Origin: Emcibacter sp.
GTDB lineage: Bacteria; Pseudomonadota; Alphaproteobacteria; Sphingomonadales; Emcibacteraceae
Assembly (NCBI RefSeq): GCF_963675455.1
Contig: NZ_OY776217.1
Location: forward strand, 3,086,001 to 3,150,000
DNA: 64,000 bases
Reading direction: 5' to 3'
In this document: positions 18,525 through 27,412 of the stretch, piece by piece
Position numbering within the stretch: the first letter of the stretch is position 1
How the letters are laid out: each line of letters begins with the position of its first letter
Made by a program: the position numbers and the translations under genes
Notes under the pieces: model-generated
What the model was told of the DNA's origin: nothing
Seen by the model: the letters and a program-made list of their open reading frames with translations, nothing else
Database searches by the model: none

Positions 18525-19069
18525 ATTGTTTTCCCTTCCTCTCCCACATCACCGTGGCCACTATCGGAAATCTTTCTTTCCAGAGCCTTCATTCTTTTCT
18601 CAAAGCGTTTGCGCTTATATTCTGCCACCAGCTTATAGATCGGCAAATATACAGCCCCCCAGACGAAAGCGCCAAGCACAATTCCGCCAAGCAACATTGG
18701 CAAAAATACAGAATGAAAATAGGGTGTGATCGGTGCCAGGGCCTTCAGGGGATCAACAAAGAAACTGCCGAATGTGACCTGGTTCGCGGCCTCCATCATG
18801 CCGCCCCACATATTTTCCTTCGGTTCCCAGCCCAGAAGCCAGCTTCCGGTTTCGTAAGTAGCCACCCAGATAACGGGAAAAGTCCAGGGATTGCCGAAAA
18901 TCGTCCCCATGGCCGAGGTCAGGATATTCCCGCGGATAATCCAGGCGAACGTGGCCGCCAGAATGAAATGAAATCCGACAAAGGGAGTGAAGGAGACGGC
19001 CGCGCCGCTGGCAAAACCGGCCGCCAGCGCATAGGAGGTTCCGGGAATCCGCGCCAGCCGGTGATGCAT
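18518..19069 (-). CDS. DUF2062 membrane protein (true start probably upstream, non-AUG)
   Basis: 183 residues from the first ATG. Three hydrophobic segments and the pattern [20 protein letters not shown], typical of DUF2062 proteins, are present. The frame stays open 30 codons upstream and encodes LTRIQDLLWPAVGWRRAFSY, which matches the usual DUF2062 N-terminus, yet it has no ATG or GTG. A CTG at 19159 follows AGGAAAGGG and may be the real start, giving about 213 residues. Function is unknown; the family sits in the inner membrane and is commonly placed in this pdxJ-acpS-lepB cluster. It overlaps pdxJ by seven bases. Confidence 0.85.
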   Translation of the reverse strand: MHHRLARIPGTSYALAAGFASGAAVSFTPFVGFHFILAATFAWIIRGNILTSAMGTIFGNPWTFPVIWVATYETGSWLLGWEPKENMWGGMMEAANQVTFGSFFVDPLKALAPITPYFHSVFLPMLLGGIVLGAFVWGAVYLPIYKLVAEYKRKRFEKRMKALERKISDSGHGDVGEEGKTIW

Positions 19070-19224
19070 ATAACTGAAGGCCCGACGCCAACCGACTGCC
19101 GGCCAAAGCAGATCCTGTATCCTGGTCAGGATGCTTTTTTTATTGCGGCGCAGAAACAGTGTTTTCCCTTTCCTGTCTTTTCGGACCCTAAATCATAAGA
19201 CCGGTTACCCTGTAAACGGCCCCT

Positions 19225-19809
19225 CTATTTCAATCCCCGGCTTCCCGGCTTGATCGCTTCCGTTGCGGCCAGTTCCGGCGGCAGTTTATCAGCCTCGTAA
19301 GCCGGAATATCAAGACCGGCGAGGGAAACAAGCGGCACCCCGACATCGGCTTTGCCGTTGCTCCGGTCGATGAGACAGCTTGCGACGACGACATTGCCGC
19401 CATATTTGCGGATCACATCAATACATTCACGGGAAGACAGGCCGGTGGTGACGATATCTTCCGCCATCAATATTTTTGCCCCCCGGGGAATTTCAAAACC
19501 GCGCCGCAGGGCAAACTCACCATCAACCCGTTCGGCGAAAATGGCCGGCACCCCAAGCTGGCGGCCCATTTCATAGCCTACGATAACGCCCCCCATGGCT
19601 GGGGATACAACCATATCAATATCTTCATCGATGGTGTTGCGAATCTTCTCGGCCAGGGCCGCACAAAGTTTTCCGGCCCTTTTTGCATCCATCAAAACCC
19701 GGGCACACTGCAGGTACATAGGGCTGTGCAGTCCCGATGACAGCAGGAAATGCCCTTCCAGCAGAGCGCCGGCTTCCCTGAAATGCTCCAGTACTTCCTC
19801 ACGATCCAT
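19225..19809 (-). CDS. pyrE: Orotate phosphoribosyltransferase
   Basis: 194 residues. The PRPP-binding loop is MAEDIVTTGLSSRECIDVI, and the N-terminal HFLLSSGLHSPMYLQCARV fits PyrE of the shorter alphaproteobacterial type. It makes orotidine 5'-phosphate from orotate and PRPP in pyrimidine synthesis. It is located between rsh and the DUF2062 gene on the same strand. Confidence 0.95.
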   Translation of the reverse strand: MDREEVLEHFREAGALLEGHFLLSSGLHSPMYLQCARVLMDAKRAGKLCAALAEKIRNTIDEDIDMVVSPAMGGVIVGYEMGRQLGVPAIFAERVDGEFALRRGFEIPRGAKILMAEDIVTTGLSSRECIDVIRKYGGNVVVASCLIDRSNGKADVGVPLVSLAGLDIPAYEADKLPPELAATEAIKPGSRGLK

Positions 19810-19838
19810 TGATATCTTCCTCTTGTCTGAAATGCCGT

Positions 19839-21986
19839 CTAGCTGAACGACCGCTCAACGCTGTTAACCCGTTCATTGGCGCGCAAAGCTGTTATAATGC
19901 TGGTCAGATGTTTAACATCTCTGACCTCAATATCAAGCTCAATCCTGAACATATCCGGCGAACGCTCGGCAAACTTGATATTACTCAGGTTACCGCGTTC
20001 CAGGGCCACCACATTAAGCACATTGGCAAGCGATCCCGGCTCATGATCAAGCAGCACCTCTATCCGGCCGACGAAGAAATTGGCTTCTTCTCCCGGCTTG
20101 AACCAGGACAGATCAAGCCACACTTCCGGGGTCTCCGAATAGACATCCAGGGCGTCGCAGTCGATGGTATGGACAAGTATGCCCTTGCCCGTGGTCGAAA
20201 TACCGACAATCCGGTCGCCCGGCAAAGGATGGCAACATTCCGAAAGATGAACGGCAAGACCAGGGGTCAGCCCCCTGATAGGGATTGAGCCATCACCTTT
20301 CCTGGGTGTATCGGCGGTGTCCGAACGGACAAAAGCCGTCGCGCTTTCCCAGCCGTTGAGTTTAATCCCCGGGAAAACGGTTTCCAGCACCTTGCGGTCC
20401 AGAAGTTCCCCCTTGCCCACCTGTTCGAACAACTCGTCAGGATCGGAAATATTCAGGTTCCTGGCGGCAAGCTCCATGGATTTTTTGTTGAAATCGCGGT
20501 TTTCATGCTGAAAGGCCCGCTCAAGAATGCTTTTGCCAAGCTTGATATATTCATCCCGTTTCTGATGACGAATGAACCTGCGGATGGCAGATTTAGCCTT
20601 GCCGGTGATAACAAAGCTCAACCAGTTGGGCGACGGTTGCTGGGCATTGGAGCGTAAAATCTGCACCTGGTCACCGTTGGAAAGCCGGGTGCGCAACTGT
20701 ACCGGCTTGCCGTTAATCTTGGCGCCGACACAGTTATCGCCGATCCGGGTATGCACTGCATAGGCAAAATCAATCACGGTCGCCCCCATGGGCAGACTGA
20801 TCAATTCTCCCTTCGGTGTGAAACAGAAAACCTGGTTCTGATACATGGCCAGTTTGGTATGTTCCAGAAATTCCTCCGGATCGGTGGAATGTTCCAGAAT
20901 TTCGAGCAGATCCTGAAGCCAGCGATACTGGGCGCCCTCTTTTTCCGAGGCATGCTGTTTATAGGACCAGTGCGCCGCCACCCCTTTTTCCGCCACCGCA
21001 TCCATCTCGCTTGAGCGGATCTGGATTTCTATTTTCTTTTTCTGGGGCCCGATTACCGCCGTATGAATGGACTGGTAACCGTTGGGCTTCGGCATGGAAA
21101 TATAGTCCTTGATCAGGCCCGGCACAGCCTGCCACTGCCGATGCACGACCCCCAGAGCCCGGTAACAGGTTTCTGTATCATCCACAATAATCCGGAAAGC
21201 CAGGATATCGGCCTGGTCCTCGAGACTGACGTTGCGGTAGGTCATCTTGCGCCAGATCGAAAAAGGTTTCTTTTCCCGTCCCTTGACTTCCGCCTCGATA
21301 CCGGCCTCCGTCAACAGCCATTCCAGCTCCGTGACCACCTGATCACGAATATCCGCTGTGTTCGCATGCAGGAAATCCAGCCGGCGGATAATGGATTCAT
21401 GTGCTTCCGGATAGACATTCGGAAACGCCAGGGCTTCCAGCTCTTCCTTGATTTCCTGCATCCCGATACGTTCCGCCAGCGGGGCATAGATATCCAGTGT
21501 TTCCCTGGATATCCGGGCACGTTTTTCAGGTTTGGTGATAAAATGAAGTGTCCGCATGTTATGCAGCCGGTCAGCCAGTTTTACCAGCAGGACACGGATG
21601 TCATTGGACATGGCAAGCAGGAATTTCCTGAAGTTCTCCGCCTGCTTGGAACTTTCCGACATATATTCGAGCTTGGAAAGCTTGGTCACCCCGTCCACCA
21701 TTCGGGCAACTTCTTCCCCGAAAAGCTCTTCGATCTGTTCGTAGGTGGCGAGTGTATCCTCGATCGTATCATGCAACAGTGCGGTCACGATCGTGTCGCA
21801 GTCAAGTTGCATGCCGGTCAGGATGCCTGCCACTTCAAGGGGATGGGAAAAATAGGGATCACCGCTGGCCCGCATCTGCTTGCCGTGCGCTTTCATGGAA
21901 AAAACATAGGCCCGGTTCAGGAGATTTTCATCAAGCTCCCGATCATAGCTGCGCACCCGTTCTACCAGTTCATATTGCCTGATCAC
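19839..21986 (-). CDS. rsh: Bifunctional (p)ppGpp synthetase/hydrolase (Rsh)
   Basis: 715 residues with full long-Rsh layout. The HD hydrolase domain (YFSHPLEVAGI, TALLHDTIEDT) is intact at about residues 40-150. The synthetase domain is at about 235-350 (DYISMPKPNGYQSIHT), TGS at about 385-450 (CFTPKGELISLP) and a C-terminal ACT domain is present. It makes and degrades the stringent-response alarmone. With both catalytic halves intact it is likely the main Rsh enzyme of the cell. rpoZ, whose product is a ppGpp-binding RNA polymerase subunit in proteobacteria, lies just upstream. Confidence 0.96.
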   Translation of the reverse strand: MIRQYELVERVRSYDRELDENLLNRAYVFSMKAHGKQMRASGDPYFSHPLEVAGILTGMQLDCDTIVTALLHDTIEDTLATYEQIEELFGEEVARMVDGVTKLSKLEYMSESSKQAENFRKFLLAMSNDIRVLLVKLADRLHNMRTLHFITKPEKRARISRETLDIYAPLAERIGMQEIKEELEALAFPNVYPEAHESIIRRLDFLHANTADIRDQVVTELEWLLTEAGIEAEVKGREKKPFSIWRKMTYRNVSLEDQADILAFRIIVDDTETCYRALGVVHRQWQAVPGLIKDYISMPKPNGYQSIHTAVIGPQKKKIEIQIRSSEMDAVAEKGVAAHWSYKQHASEKEGAQYRWLQDLLEILEHSTDPEEFLEHTKLAMYQNQVFCFTPKGELISLPMGATVIDFAYAVHTRIGDNCVGAKINGKPVQLRTRLSNGDQVQILRSNAQQPSPNWLSFVITGKAKSAIRRFIRHQKRDEYIKLGKSILERAFQHENRDFNKKSMELAARNLNISDPDELFEQVGKGELLDRKVLETVFPGIKLNGWESATAFVRSDTADTPRKGDGSIPIRGLTPGLAVHLSECCHPLPGDRIVGISTTGKGILVHTIDCDALDVYSETPEVWLDLSWFKPGEEANFFVGRIEVLLDHEPGSLANVLNVVALERGNLSNIKFAERSPDMFRIELDIEVRDVKHLTSIITALRANERVNSVERSFS

Positions 21987-22059
21987 TGTCTGACCCGTCT
22001 AGTTGCCTGCTTATCACTCAGATATATGATGCCCTGCACAATCTTGAAAGGCTTAATAT

Positions 22060-22098
22060 AAAAAAAGAGGCCCGCCGCAATGTCCGGCAGGCCTTCTT
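22060..22098 (-). terminator. Terminator between rpoZ and rsh
   Basis: On the minus strand GGCCTGCCG and CGGCGGGCC form a strong GC stem (one G-U pair), followed by CTCTTTTTTT. It lies 23 bp after rpoZ and implies rsh has its own promoter or depends on readthrough. Confidence 0.85.
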
Positions 22099-22120
22099 AA
22101 ATCAAAATCCGATCGGGAGA

Positions 22121-22513
22121 TTATTCTTCTTCACCGTCCCCGGACATATCCTTGAAAGCGGCTGTTTCTTCCATAACCTCGCTTGCAATCTTCGAAAGAT
22201 TTTCAGGAGTCACATCCTGATTGCTCTCTTCCAGTTTTTTTCCGGCCAGCAGCAGGGAAATATCATCTTCCTCGGGCTCGTCAATCTCAACATGCTTCTG
22301 CATGCCATGAATGATGGCTTCTTCAAGAACGTCGGGCTTGACGGTTTCTTCGGCAATTTCCCGCAGCGCGACAACAGGGTTTTTGTCATTATCCCTGTCC
22401 ACAGTCAGGGGAGCGCCGGAGGAAATCTGACGGGCCCGCTGGGCTGCAGCAAGAACCAGCTCGAAACGGTTCGGAATTTTATCTACGCAATCTTCAACAG
22501 TAACGCGTGCCAT
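22121..22513 (-). CDS. rpoZ: RNA polymerase omega subunit
   Basis: 130 residues. [28 protein letters not shown] is the omega signature, followed by [14 protein letters not shown]. The acidic C-terminal extension ([13 protein letters not shown] and beyond) is usual for alphaproteobacteria. It stabilises the beta' subunit and forms part of a ppGpp site. It precedes rsh. Confidence 0.96.
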   Translation of the reverse strand: MARVTVEDCVDKIPNRFELVLAAAQRARQISSGAPLTVDRDNDKNPVVALREIAEETVKPDVLEEAIIHGMQKHVEIDEPEEDDISLLLAGKKLEESNQDVTPENLSKIASEVMEETAAFKDMSGDGEEE

Positions 22514-22614
22514 ACCGCAATGCTCTCCAATAGAATTTTCCAGAAACGAGGCTTATACAACTGCCGAAGCCGCCTGTAAAGACCGGAATCCGGTAATTTC
22601 TCGATATTATCCAC

Positions 22615-23154
22615 TTAATTTTGGCCTGCCAGCTTCCTGATATTGCCGGTATCTTCAAGTTCCGACAAAAGTTCCCGGGCTGTTTTCTTCAGAACCGGGT
22701 GAAACCAGTCAGGGGCTATATCCATCAGCGGCACCAGTACAAAGGATCGCAGGTGCAGGCGCGGGTGCGGCACGACCGCTTGCCCCGGCAGGTCCGCCTG
22801 CCCTGCTGCCAGCCAGTCTTCCCCGGAAGGCAGCACCTCGTCATTATAGGCCAGCAGATCAAGGTCGATAAGCCTGGCTTCCCAGCGCTTTTCCCGCACC
22901 CGCCCAAGATCATGTTCGATCCGGTGCAGCAATTCCAGCAGGTTCCCTGCCCCCAGCGGGGTTGAAACGGAAGCAACCGCATTCACATACCACGGCTGGT
23001 CAGAGGCCGGCACCGGTTCAGTTTCGTAGAACCCGGATATCTTTTCCGCCACCACACCATTGGCGGACAACATATCCATTGCCGCCCGGATATTGTTCGC
23101 TGGCGCACCGAATTCGGGGGACGGCAGGTTACCGCCAAAACCGATCAGGATCAT
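22615..23154 (-). CDS. folK: 2-amino-4-hydroxy-6-hydroxymethyldihydropteridine pyrophosphokinase
   Basis: Taken from the ATG at 23154 (MILIGFGGN), 179 residues; the longer frame to 23217 has no family similarity. FYETEPVPASDQPWYVNAV and KRWEARLIDLDLLAYND (magnesium-binding acidic motif) followed by VPHPRLHLRSFVLVPL are FolK hallmarks. It transfers pyrophosphate from ATP to the pterin in folate synthesis. It is divergent from the NYN-domain gene. Confidence 0.95.
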   Translation of the reverse strand: MILIGFGGNLPSPEFGAPANNIRAAMDMLSANGVVAEKISGFYETEPVPASDQPWYVNAVASVSTPLGAGNLLELLHRIEHDLGRVREKRWEARLIDLDLLAYNDEVLPSGEDWLAAGQADLPGQAVVPHPRLHLRSFVLVPLMDIAPDWFHPVLKKTARELLSELEDTGNIRKLAGQN

Positions 23155-23312
23155 AACAAGGCCTTTATAAAAACAAATTTTGCGCCTACAATAGCGGAAC
23201 AACCTGAAGCATGACACCTAAAAATGTACGCACCACAAACAGCTAAGTATTTGTGAATCAACAAACTTCATGTTATGCTAATAAGCGTTTTATTTATTTA
23301 GGACTTTACCTT

Positions 23313-23858
23313 ATGTATTTCTATCCGAACGAGAAAGTGGCCTTGTTCATTGATGGCTCCAATTTGTTTGCCACCGCCAAAGCCCTTTCCTTTGATATCG
23401 ACTATAAACGCCTGCGGGAATATTTTGCCACACGCGGCATTCTGCTGCGTGCGAATTACTATACCGCCCTGATCGAGGAAGCCGAATATTCGCCGCTTCG
23501 CCCCTTGGTCGACTGGCTGGATTATAACGGCTTTACCCTGGTGACAAAACCGACCAAGGAATTTATCGACAACCGGGGCGAAAGAAAAATCAAAGGCAAT
23601 ATGGATATGGAACTGGCCATCGACATGATGGGCCTGGCAGAACATGTCGATCATATGGTGCTGTTTTCCGGTGACGGGGATTTCCGCCGTCTTGTCGAGG
23701 CAGTTCAGCGGCGCGGCGTCCGGGTTACGGTCATCAGCAGCACCAAAACCAGCCCGCCGATGATCGCCGATGAACTTAGACGGCAGGCGGACAGCTTCAT
23801 CGAACTGTCCGACATGCACGAGGCCTTTGGCCGACAGGGTAACGGGAACCATTCATGA
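23313..23858 (+). CDS. NYN-domain (LabA/DUF88-type) protein
   Basis: 181 residues from the ATG at 23313 (MYFYPNEKVALFIDGSN). The NYN/PIN-like fold is clear: Asp in ALFIDGSNLF, Asp in KGNMDMELAIDMM and the LFSGDGDFRRLV loop form an acidic metal site expected of RNases. VTVISSTKTSPPMIADELRRQAD completes the domain. Such proteins next to folK/rpoZ/rsh are conserved in alphaproteobacteria; the RNA target is unknown. It overlaps the uracil-DNA glycosylase gene by four bases (ATGA). Confidence 0.88.
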   Translation: MYFYPNEKVALFIDGSNLFATAKALSFDIDYKRLREYFATRGILLRANYYTALIEEAEYSPLRPLVDWLDYNGFTLVTKPTKEFIDNRGERKIKGNMDMELAIDMMGLAEHVDHMVLFSGDGDFRRLVEAVQRRGVRVTVISSTKTSPPMIADELRRQADSFIELSDMHEAFGRQGNGNHS

Positions 23859-24505
23859 CGGCAGACCAAATGCCCGCAGGCGAAGCGCCCCAAGACTGCA
23901 CCATGTGCCCGCGGCTTGTTGAATTCAGGCAGGAAAACCAGACAAAATTCCCCGGCTATTTTAATGGCGCGGTCCCCTCTTTCGGAGATCGCAACTGTGA
24001 GCTTCTGATTGTCGGACTGGCGCCGGGACTGCATGGCGCCAACCGCACCGGCAGACCCTTTACCGGTGACTATGCCGGCGATCTGCTCTATCCAACATTG
24101 ATCAAATTCGGATTTGCCGAGGGCAACTATGGCAGTGAATTTGATGACGGCCTGACCCTTAACAGGGCCATGATCACAAATGCCGTCCGTTGTGTACCAC
24201 CGCAGAACAAGCCCACGCCGGCAGAGGAAAAAACCTGCCGGCCGTTTCTTGTCGAGCAAATTGACTCGCTTTCCAGCGTCAAGGTCCTGCTGGCCCTGGG
24301 TCTTGTCGCACATAATGCTGTGCTGACCACATTCGGTGTCAAGAAATCAGCCAACAAGTTCGCCCACGGCGCCCTGCACCGGCTGTCGGACGATATCTGC
24401 CTGATCGACAGCTATCACTGTTCCCGTTACAATACCAATACAAGACGGCTGACCACCGAAATGTTCGAGGATGTTTTCCGAAAAATCACCGGCCTGCTGG
24501 CTTAG
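23855..24505 (+). CDS. Uracil-DNA glycosylase, family 5 (UDGb) type
   Basis: 216 residues. GLAPGLHGANRTGRPFTGDYAG is the family 5 active-site motif, and SYHCSRYNTNTRRLT is the second motif. Cysteines in CTMCPRL and later in VRCVPPQNKPTPAEEKTC are placed to hold the iron-sulfur cluster typical of families 4 and 5. It removes uracil and probably other deaminated bases from DNA. The coupling to the NYN gene (4-bp overlap) recurs in related genomes, but no joint function is known to me. Confidence 0.9.
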   Translation: MTADQMPAGEAPQDCTMCPRLVEFRQENQTKFPGYFNGAVPSFGDRNCELLIVGLAPGLHGANRTGRPFTGDYAGDLLYPTLIKFGFAEGNYGSEFDDGLTLNRAMITNAVRCVPPQNKPTPAEEKTCRPFLVEQIDSLSSVKVLLALGLVAHNAVLTTFGVKKSANKFAHGALHRLSDDICLIDSYHCSRYNTNTRRLTTEMFEDVFRKITGLLA

Positions 24506-24693
24506 ATCGCATGGGATCGCTTGCCGTCCTGGCATTTACCGCATCGGCCAGCCTCGCGAAGAGCGCCATGCGATTAAAACAGGCACACCATGTGAGGCCC
24601 GGCTGAACGCCATGTTCAGAACATATTCATGTAGGATTATATAGTCTGTACTCAGGTGTAGGGATGACCCCTGAAAATAAAGAAAGGCTAACC

Positions 24694-25299
24694 ATGAGTA
24701 AGATAGCACGGTTCCTGAAAACATCCACGGTAGTTCTGGGCATGGCTTCCTTTGGTCTTGTGTCAACAACACAGGTCTGGGCAGATGATCGTCATCGCGG
24801 TGACAGACATCAGAAGGAACATCGGAACGATAATCGCTATAAACACAAGAATCACTATAAGAACAGAAATCACCATAGAAACAATTATCACTATGTTCCG
24901 TCCCGTTATTACGGGCATGTGAATTACCACTACCGCCCATATCGACCCAGGGTTCATTACGGCGTCCACGGGCATGGTGATGATGTGGCGCTTGGTATAC
25001 TGGCCGGTGGACTTCTGGTCTACGGCCTGACCCAGGCGGCCCAGGCCAACAACCAGCCGGATGTGATTTACGTGCCCGCAACCCAGCCTTCACCGGCAGG
25101 CGGCCAGGGCTGGTCAACGACCGCCCCTGCCCCGCAACAGGTCGCCTACAGTCACGGCACCTGCCTGCAGGAGCGTGAATATCAGACCACAATCACGGTT
25201 GGCAACGAAACGGTTCCGGCTTACGGTACAGCCTGCCTGCAGCCGGACGGCAGCTGGAAATTCGGTCCTGCCAAACAGGTTCCGGCCTACGCACGATAA
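24694..25299 (+). CDS. Secreted His/Arg/Tyr-rich protein, RT0821/Lpp0805-like C-terminus
   Basis: 201 residues from the ATG at 24694 (MSKIARF). A signal peptide ends VWA before DDRH. Residues about 33-90 are very rich in His, Arg, Asn and Tyr (RHRGDRHQKEHRNDNRYKHK), then comes a short glycine-rich hydrophobic segment (LGILAGGLLVYGLTQ). The C-terminal CLQEREYQTTITVG...AYGTACLQPDGSW block resembles surface proteins named after Rickettsia RT0821. The two cysteines there may form a disulfide. The basic stretch could bind metal or anionic polymers; that is inference. It is transcribed alone, convergent with smpB. Confidence 0.75.
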   Translation: MSKIARFLKTSTVVLGMASFGLVSTTQVWADDRHRGDRHQKEHRNDNRYKHKNHYKNRNHHRNNYHYVPSRYYGHVNYHYRPYRPRVHYGVHGHGDDVALGILAGGLLVYGLTQAAQANNQPDVIYVPATQPSPAGGQGWSTTAPAPQQVAYSHGTCLQEREYQTTITVGNETVPAYGTACLQPDGSWKFGPAKQVPAYAR

Positions 25300-25325
25300 T
25301 GTCCTGACTTAATTGACGAAAAGGC

Positions 25326-25802
25326 CTAGCTCTGCTCTTTGAGCATGCGGGCTTTTTCCCGATTCCAGTCCCGCTCTTTTGTCGCCTGGCGTTTGTCGTG
25401 GGCTTTTTTACCCTTGGCCAGGCCGAGCTTGATCTTGGCCCGGTTATGGTCATCGAAATAGATGGACAGCGGCACCAGGGTCATGCCCTGGCGCTGTATG
25501 GCGGCAAAGACCTTGTTGATCTGACGGCGATGCAGAAGCAGCTTGCGCGGACGTCGCGGATCGTGATTGAAGCGGTTGCCCATGGCATATTCCTTGATAT
25601 GGGCATTAATGAGCCAGACTTCGCCATTTCTCACTTCCGCATAGGATTCGGCAATATTGCATTCCCCCTGCCTGAGGGACTTCACTTCGGTGCCCAGAAG
25701 AACGATGCCAGCCTCAAAGTCCTCCTCGATAAAGAAGTTGTGACGGGCCTTGCGGTTCTCGGCTATGATGCGCCGTCCGTCATTTTCCTTCTTTTTGGAC
25801 AT
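25326..25802 (-). CDS. smpB: SsrA-binding protein SmpB
   Basis: 158 residues. It contains [28 protein letters not shown], the conserved beta-barrel, and ends with a basic tail ([21 protein letters not shown]). It carries tmRNA to stalled ribosomes. The start has AAGGAT upstream and lies 4 bp after the dapA stop, so the two form an operon. No tmRNA gene is visible in this window. Confidence 0.97.
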   Translation of the reverse strand: MSKKKENDGRRIIAENRKARHNFFIEEDFEAGIVLLGTEVKSLRQGECNIAESYAEVRNGEVWLINAHIKEYAMGNRFNHDPRRPRKLLLHRRQINKVFAAIQRQGMTLVPLSIYFDDHNRAKIKLGLAKGKKAHDKRQATKERDWNREKARMLKEQS

Positions 25803-25806
25803 ATCC

Positions 25807-26697
25807 TTAATCCAGAAGTCCGGCTGTGGTCAGTGCCTCGCGCACAATCTCTTTGGTCTGTTCAGACACCGGCACCATCGGCAGTCGCATTTCAGCGGTA
25901 CATATACCAAGCAGTTCCGCCGCATATTTGACCGGCCCCGGATTTGCTTCCACAAACATGGCGTCATGCAGAACGGTCAGCCTGTCCTGAATTTCCAGGG
26001 CGGTTTTATAATTCCCAGCCATACAGGCTTCCTGGAATTGCGATAACAAGGCCGGCGCAATGTTGGCGGTGACCGAGATACAGCCATGTCCGCCGTGGAC
26101 CATCAGACCAAGAGCCGTCTGGTCCTCGCCGGACAACTGAATGAAGTCCGGTCCCATGGCGACCCGCTGCAGCGCAACGCGGGCTATATCCCCGGTCGCA
26201 TCCTTGACGCCCACAACTTTGTCCAGTTCATTAAAACAGCGTGCCATGGTGTTCACGTTCATATCAATCACACTACGCGGCGGTATGTTATAGATAATGA
26301 TCGGAATCTCACTGATGTCATTCAGTGCCTTGAAATGCTGAAACAGCCCTTCCTGGGTGGGCTTGTTATAATAGGGTGTCACGACAAGTGCTGCATCCGC
26401 CCCTGCTTCGCTGGCAAAGCGGATCAGGCCGACGGCCTCTTCTGTGCTGTTGGAGCCGCAGCCGGCAATCACCGGCACACGCCCGGCTGCCGCCTCGATA
26501 CAGATTTCTGTAACCCGCCTGTGTTCGGCATGGCTTAATGTAGGAGACTCACCGGTCGTACCGCATGGGACGAGGCCGTGAGATCCCTGTTCTATCTGCC
26601 AGTTCACAAATTCCCGAAAAGTATCTTCATCCACTTTTCCGTTATTGAAAGGCGTAATCAAGGCTGGAATTGAGCCCCTGATCATTTTGCTGGTCAT
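25807..26697 (-). CDS. dapA: 4-hydroxy-tetrahydrodipicolinate synthase
   Basis: 296 residues, TIM-barrel lyase. The Schiff-base Lys165 (VGVKDATGD), Tyr136 (YNIPPRS) and the [14 protein letters not shown] segment match DapA. It condenses pyruvate with aspartate semialdehyde at the first step of the lysine and meso-diaminopimelate branch. The ATG at 26697 is preceded by AGGAAG. It forms an operon with smpB. Confidence 0.97.
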   Translation of the reverse strand: MTSKMIRGSIPALITPFNNGKVDEDTFREFVNWQIEQGSHGLVPCGTTGESPTLSHAEHRRVTEICIEAAAGRVPVIAGCGSNSTEEAVGLIRFASEAGADAALVVTPYYNKPTQEGLFQHFKALNDISEIPIIIYNIPPRSVIDMNVNTMARCFNELDKVVGVKDATGDIARVALQRVAMGPDFIQLSGEDQTALGLMVHGGHGCISVTANIAPALLSQFQEACMAGNYKTALEIQDRLTVLHDAMFVEANPGPVKYAAELLGICTAEMRLPMVPVSEQTKEIVREALTTAGLLD

Positions 26698-26792
26698 CGA
26701 ACTTCCTGAAATATGTGTTTATTTGCTGGCAAAATAGTCTTCCTGAGAAAGAACTGCAAGAAAGATATTATAGCGGGAAAAAATAGACAAAA

Positions 26793-26816
26793 TAATGGCG
26801 GGCAAAACCCGCCATT
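26793..26816 (-). terminator. Terminator of the EF-hand gene
   Basis: AATGGCGGG...CCCGCCATT is a perfect nine-pair stem with a short loop, followed on the minus strand by ATTTTGTCTATTTTTT. It lies 40 bp after the EF-hand gene stop. Confidence 0.75.
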
Positions 26817-26856
26817 ACCAGCCTGCCGGGCTCAAAGGCCCGGACCAGACAATGTT

Positions 26857-27342
26857 CTATTTTTTCTTGTGCGGACGATCGTCAGGACCGATCATACCGT
26901 CATCATTCCGGTCCATGCGGTCAAACATCATACCGTGATGAGCCGTCATTTCCTCGGCACTTACGCGGCCGTCGCCATTGGCATCCAGCCGATCAAATTT
27001 TTTCTTGAGATGAAGCTTTTTCGCTTCCTCCATCAGGGCTTCCTGCATAACGTCAAATTCCTCGAGGGAAAGTGAACCGTCTTTATTCCTGTCCGCCTGA
27101 TTGATGCGGTCCTCATGGAATTTGGCAATTTCCTGTTTGCTGATATTGCCATCGCCGTCAGCATCCATCAGTTCCCGAAACATGCCCATTGAACCATGCT
27201 TGCCATGACCCATACCCTGTGTCCAGCCCGGATGACCGCCCTTCAATGGACCGGGCCCCTGGGGTATTGTCTGTGCGATGGCCATGCCGGCTCCTGAAAC
27301 GACAAGAATGCCGGAAACAATTGCGATTGAAATTTTTTTCAT
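26857..27342 (-). CDS. Exported calcium-binding protein with four EF-hands
   Basis: 161 residues with an N-terminal signal peptide ending near AIAQ (residue 24). Four EF-hand loops follow: DADGDGNISKQE, DRNKDGSLSLEE, DANGDGRVSAEE and DRNDDGMIGPDD, each with acidic residues at positions 1, 3, 5 and the last one or near it. That gives a calmodulin-like two-pair layout in an exported protein. Such proteins are common in marine alphaproteobacteria; targets are unknown. The tail (DDRPHKKK) is basic. It is a single gene with its own terminator. Confidence 0.88.
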   Translation of the reverse strand: MKKISIAIVSGILVVSGAGMAIAQTIPQGPGPLKGGHPGWTQGMGHGKHGSMGMFRELMDADGDGNISKQEIAKFHEDRINQADRNKDGSLSLEEFDVMQEALMEEAKKLHLKKKFDRLDANGDGRVSAEEMTAHHGMMFDRMDRNDDGMIGPDDRPHKKK

Positions 27343-27412
27343 CTGCTCTCTCCTTTACCTCTCCCGAATATCCACATGACAATTATAATACGATCATTAT
27401 ATGGCAAACCCT

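Noticed and set aside
20000..26700. A tmRNA or other stable RNA beside smpB
   Set aside because: I looked for a tRNA-Ala-like end and tag-encoding segment in the gaps here and found none; only the tRNA-Ser at 5857 is convincing in the window.
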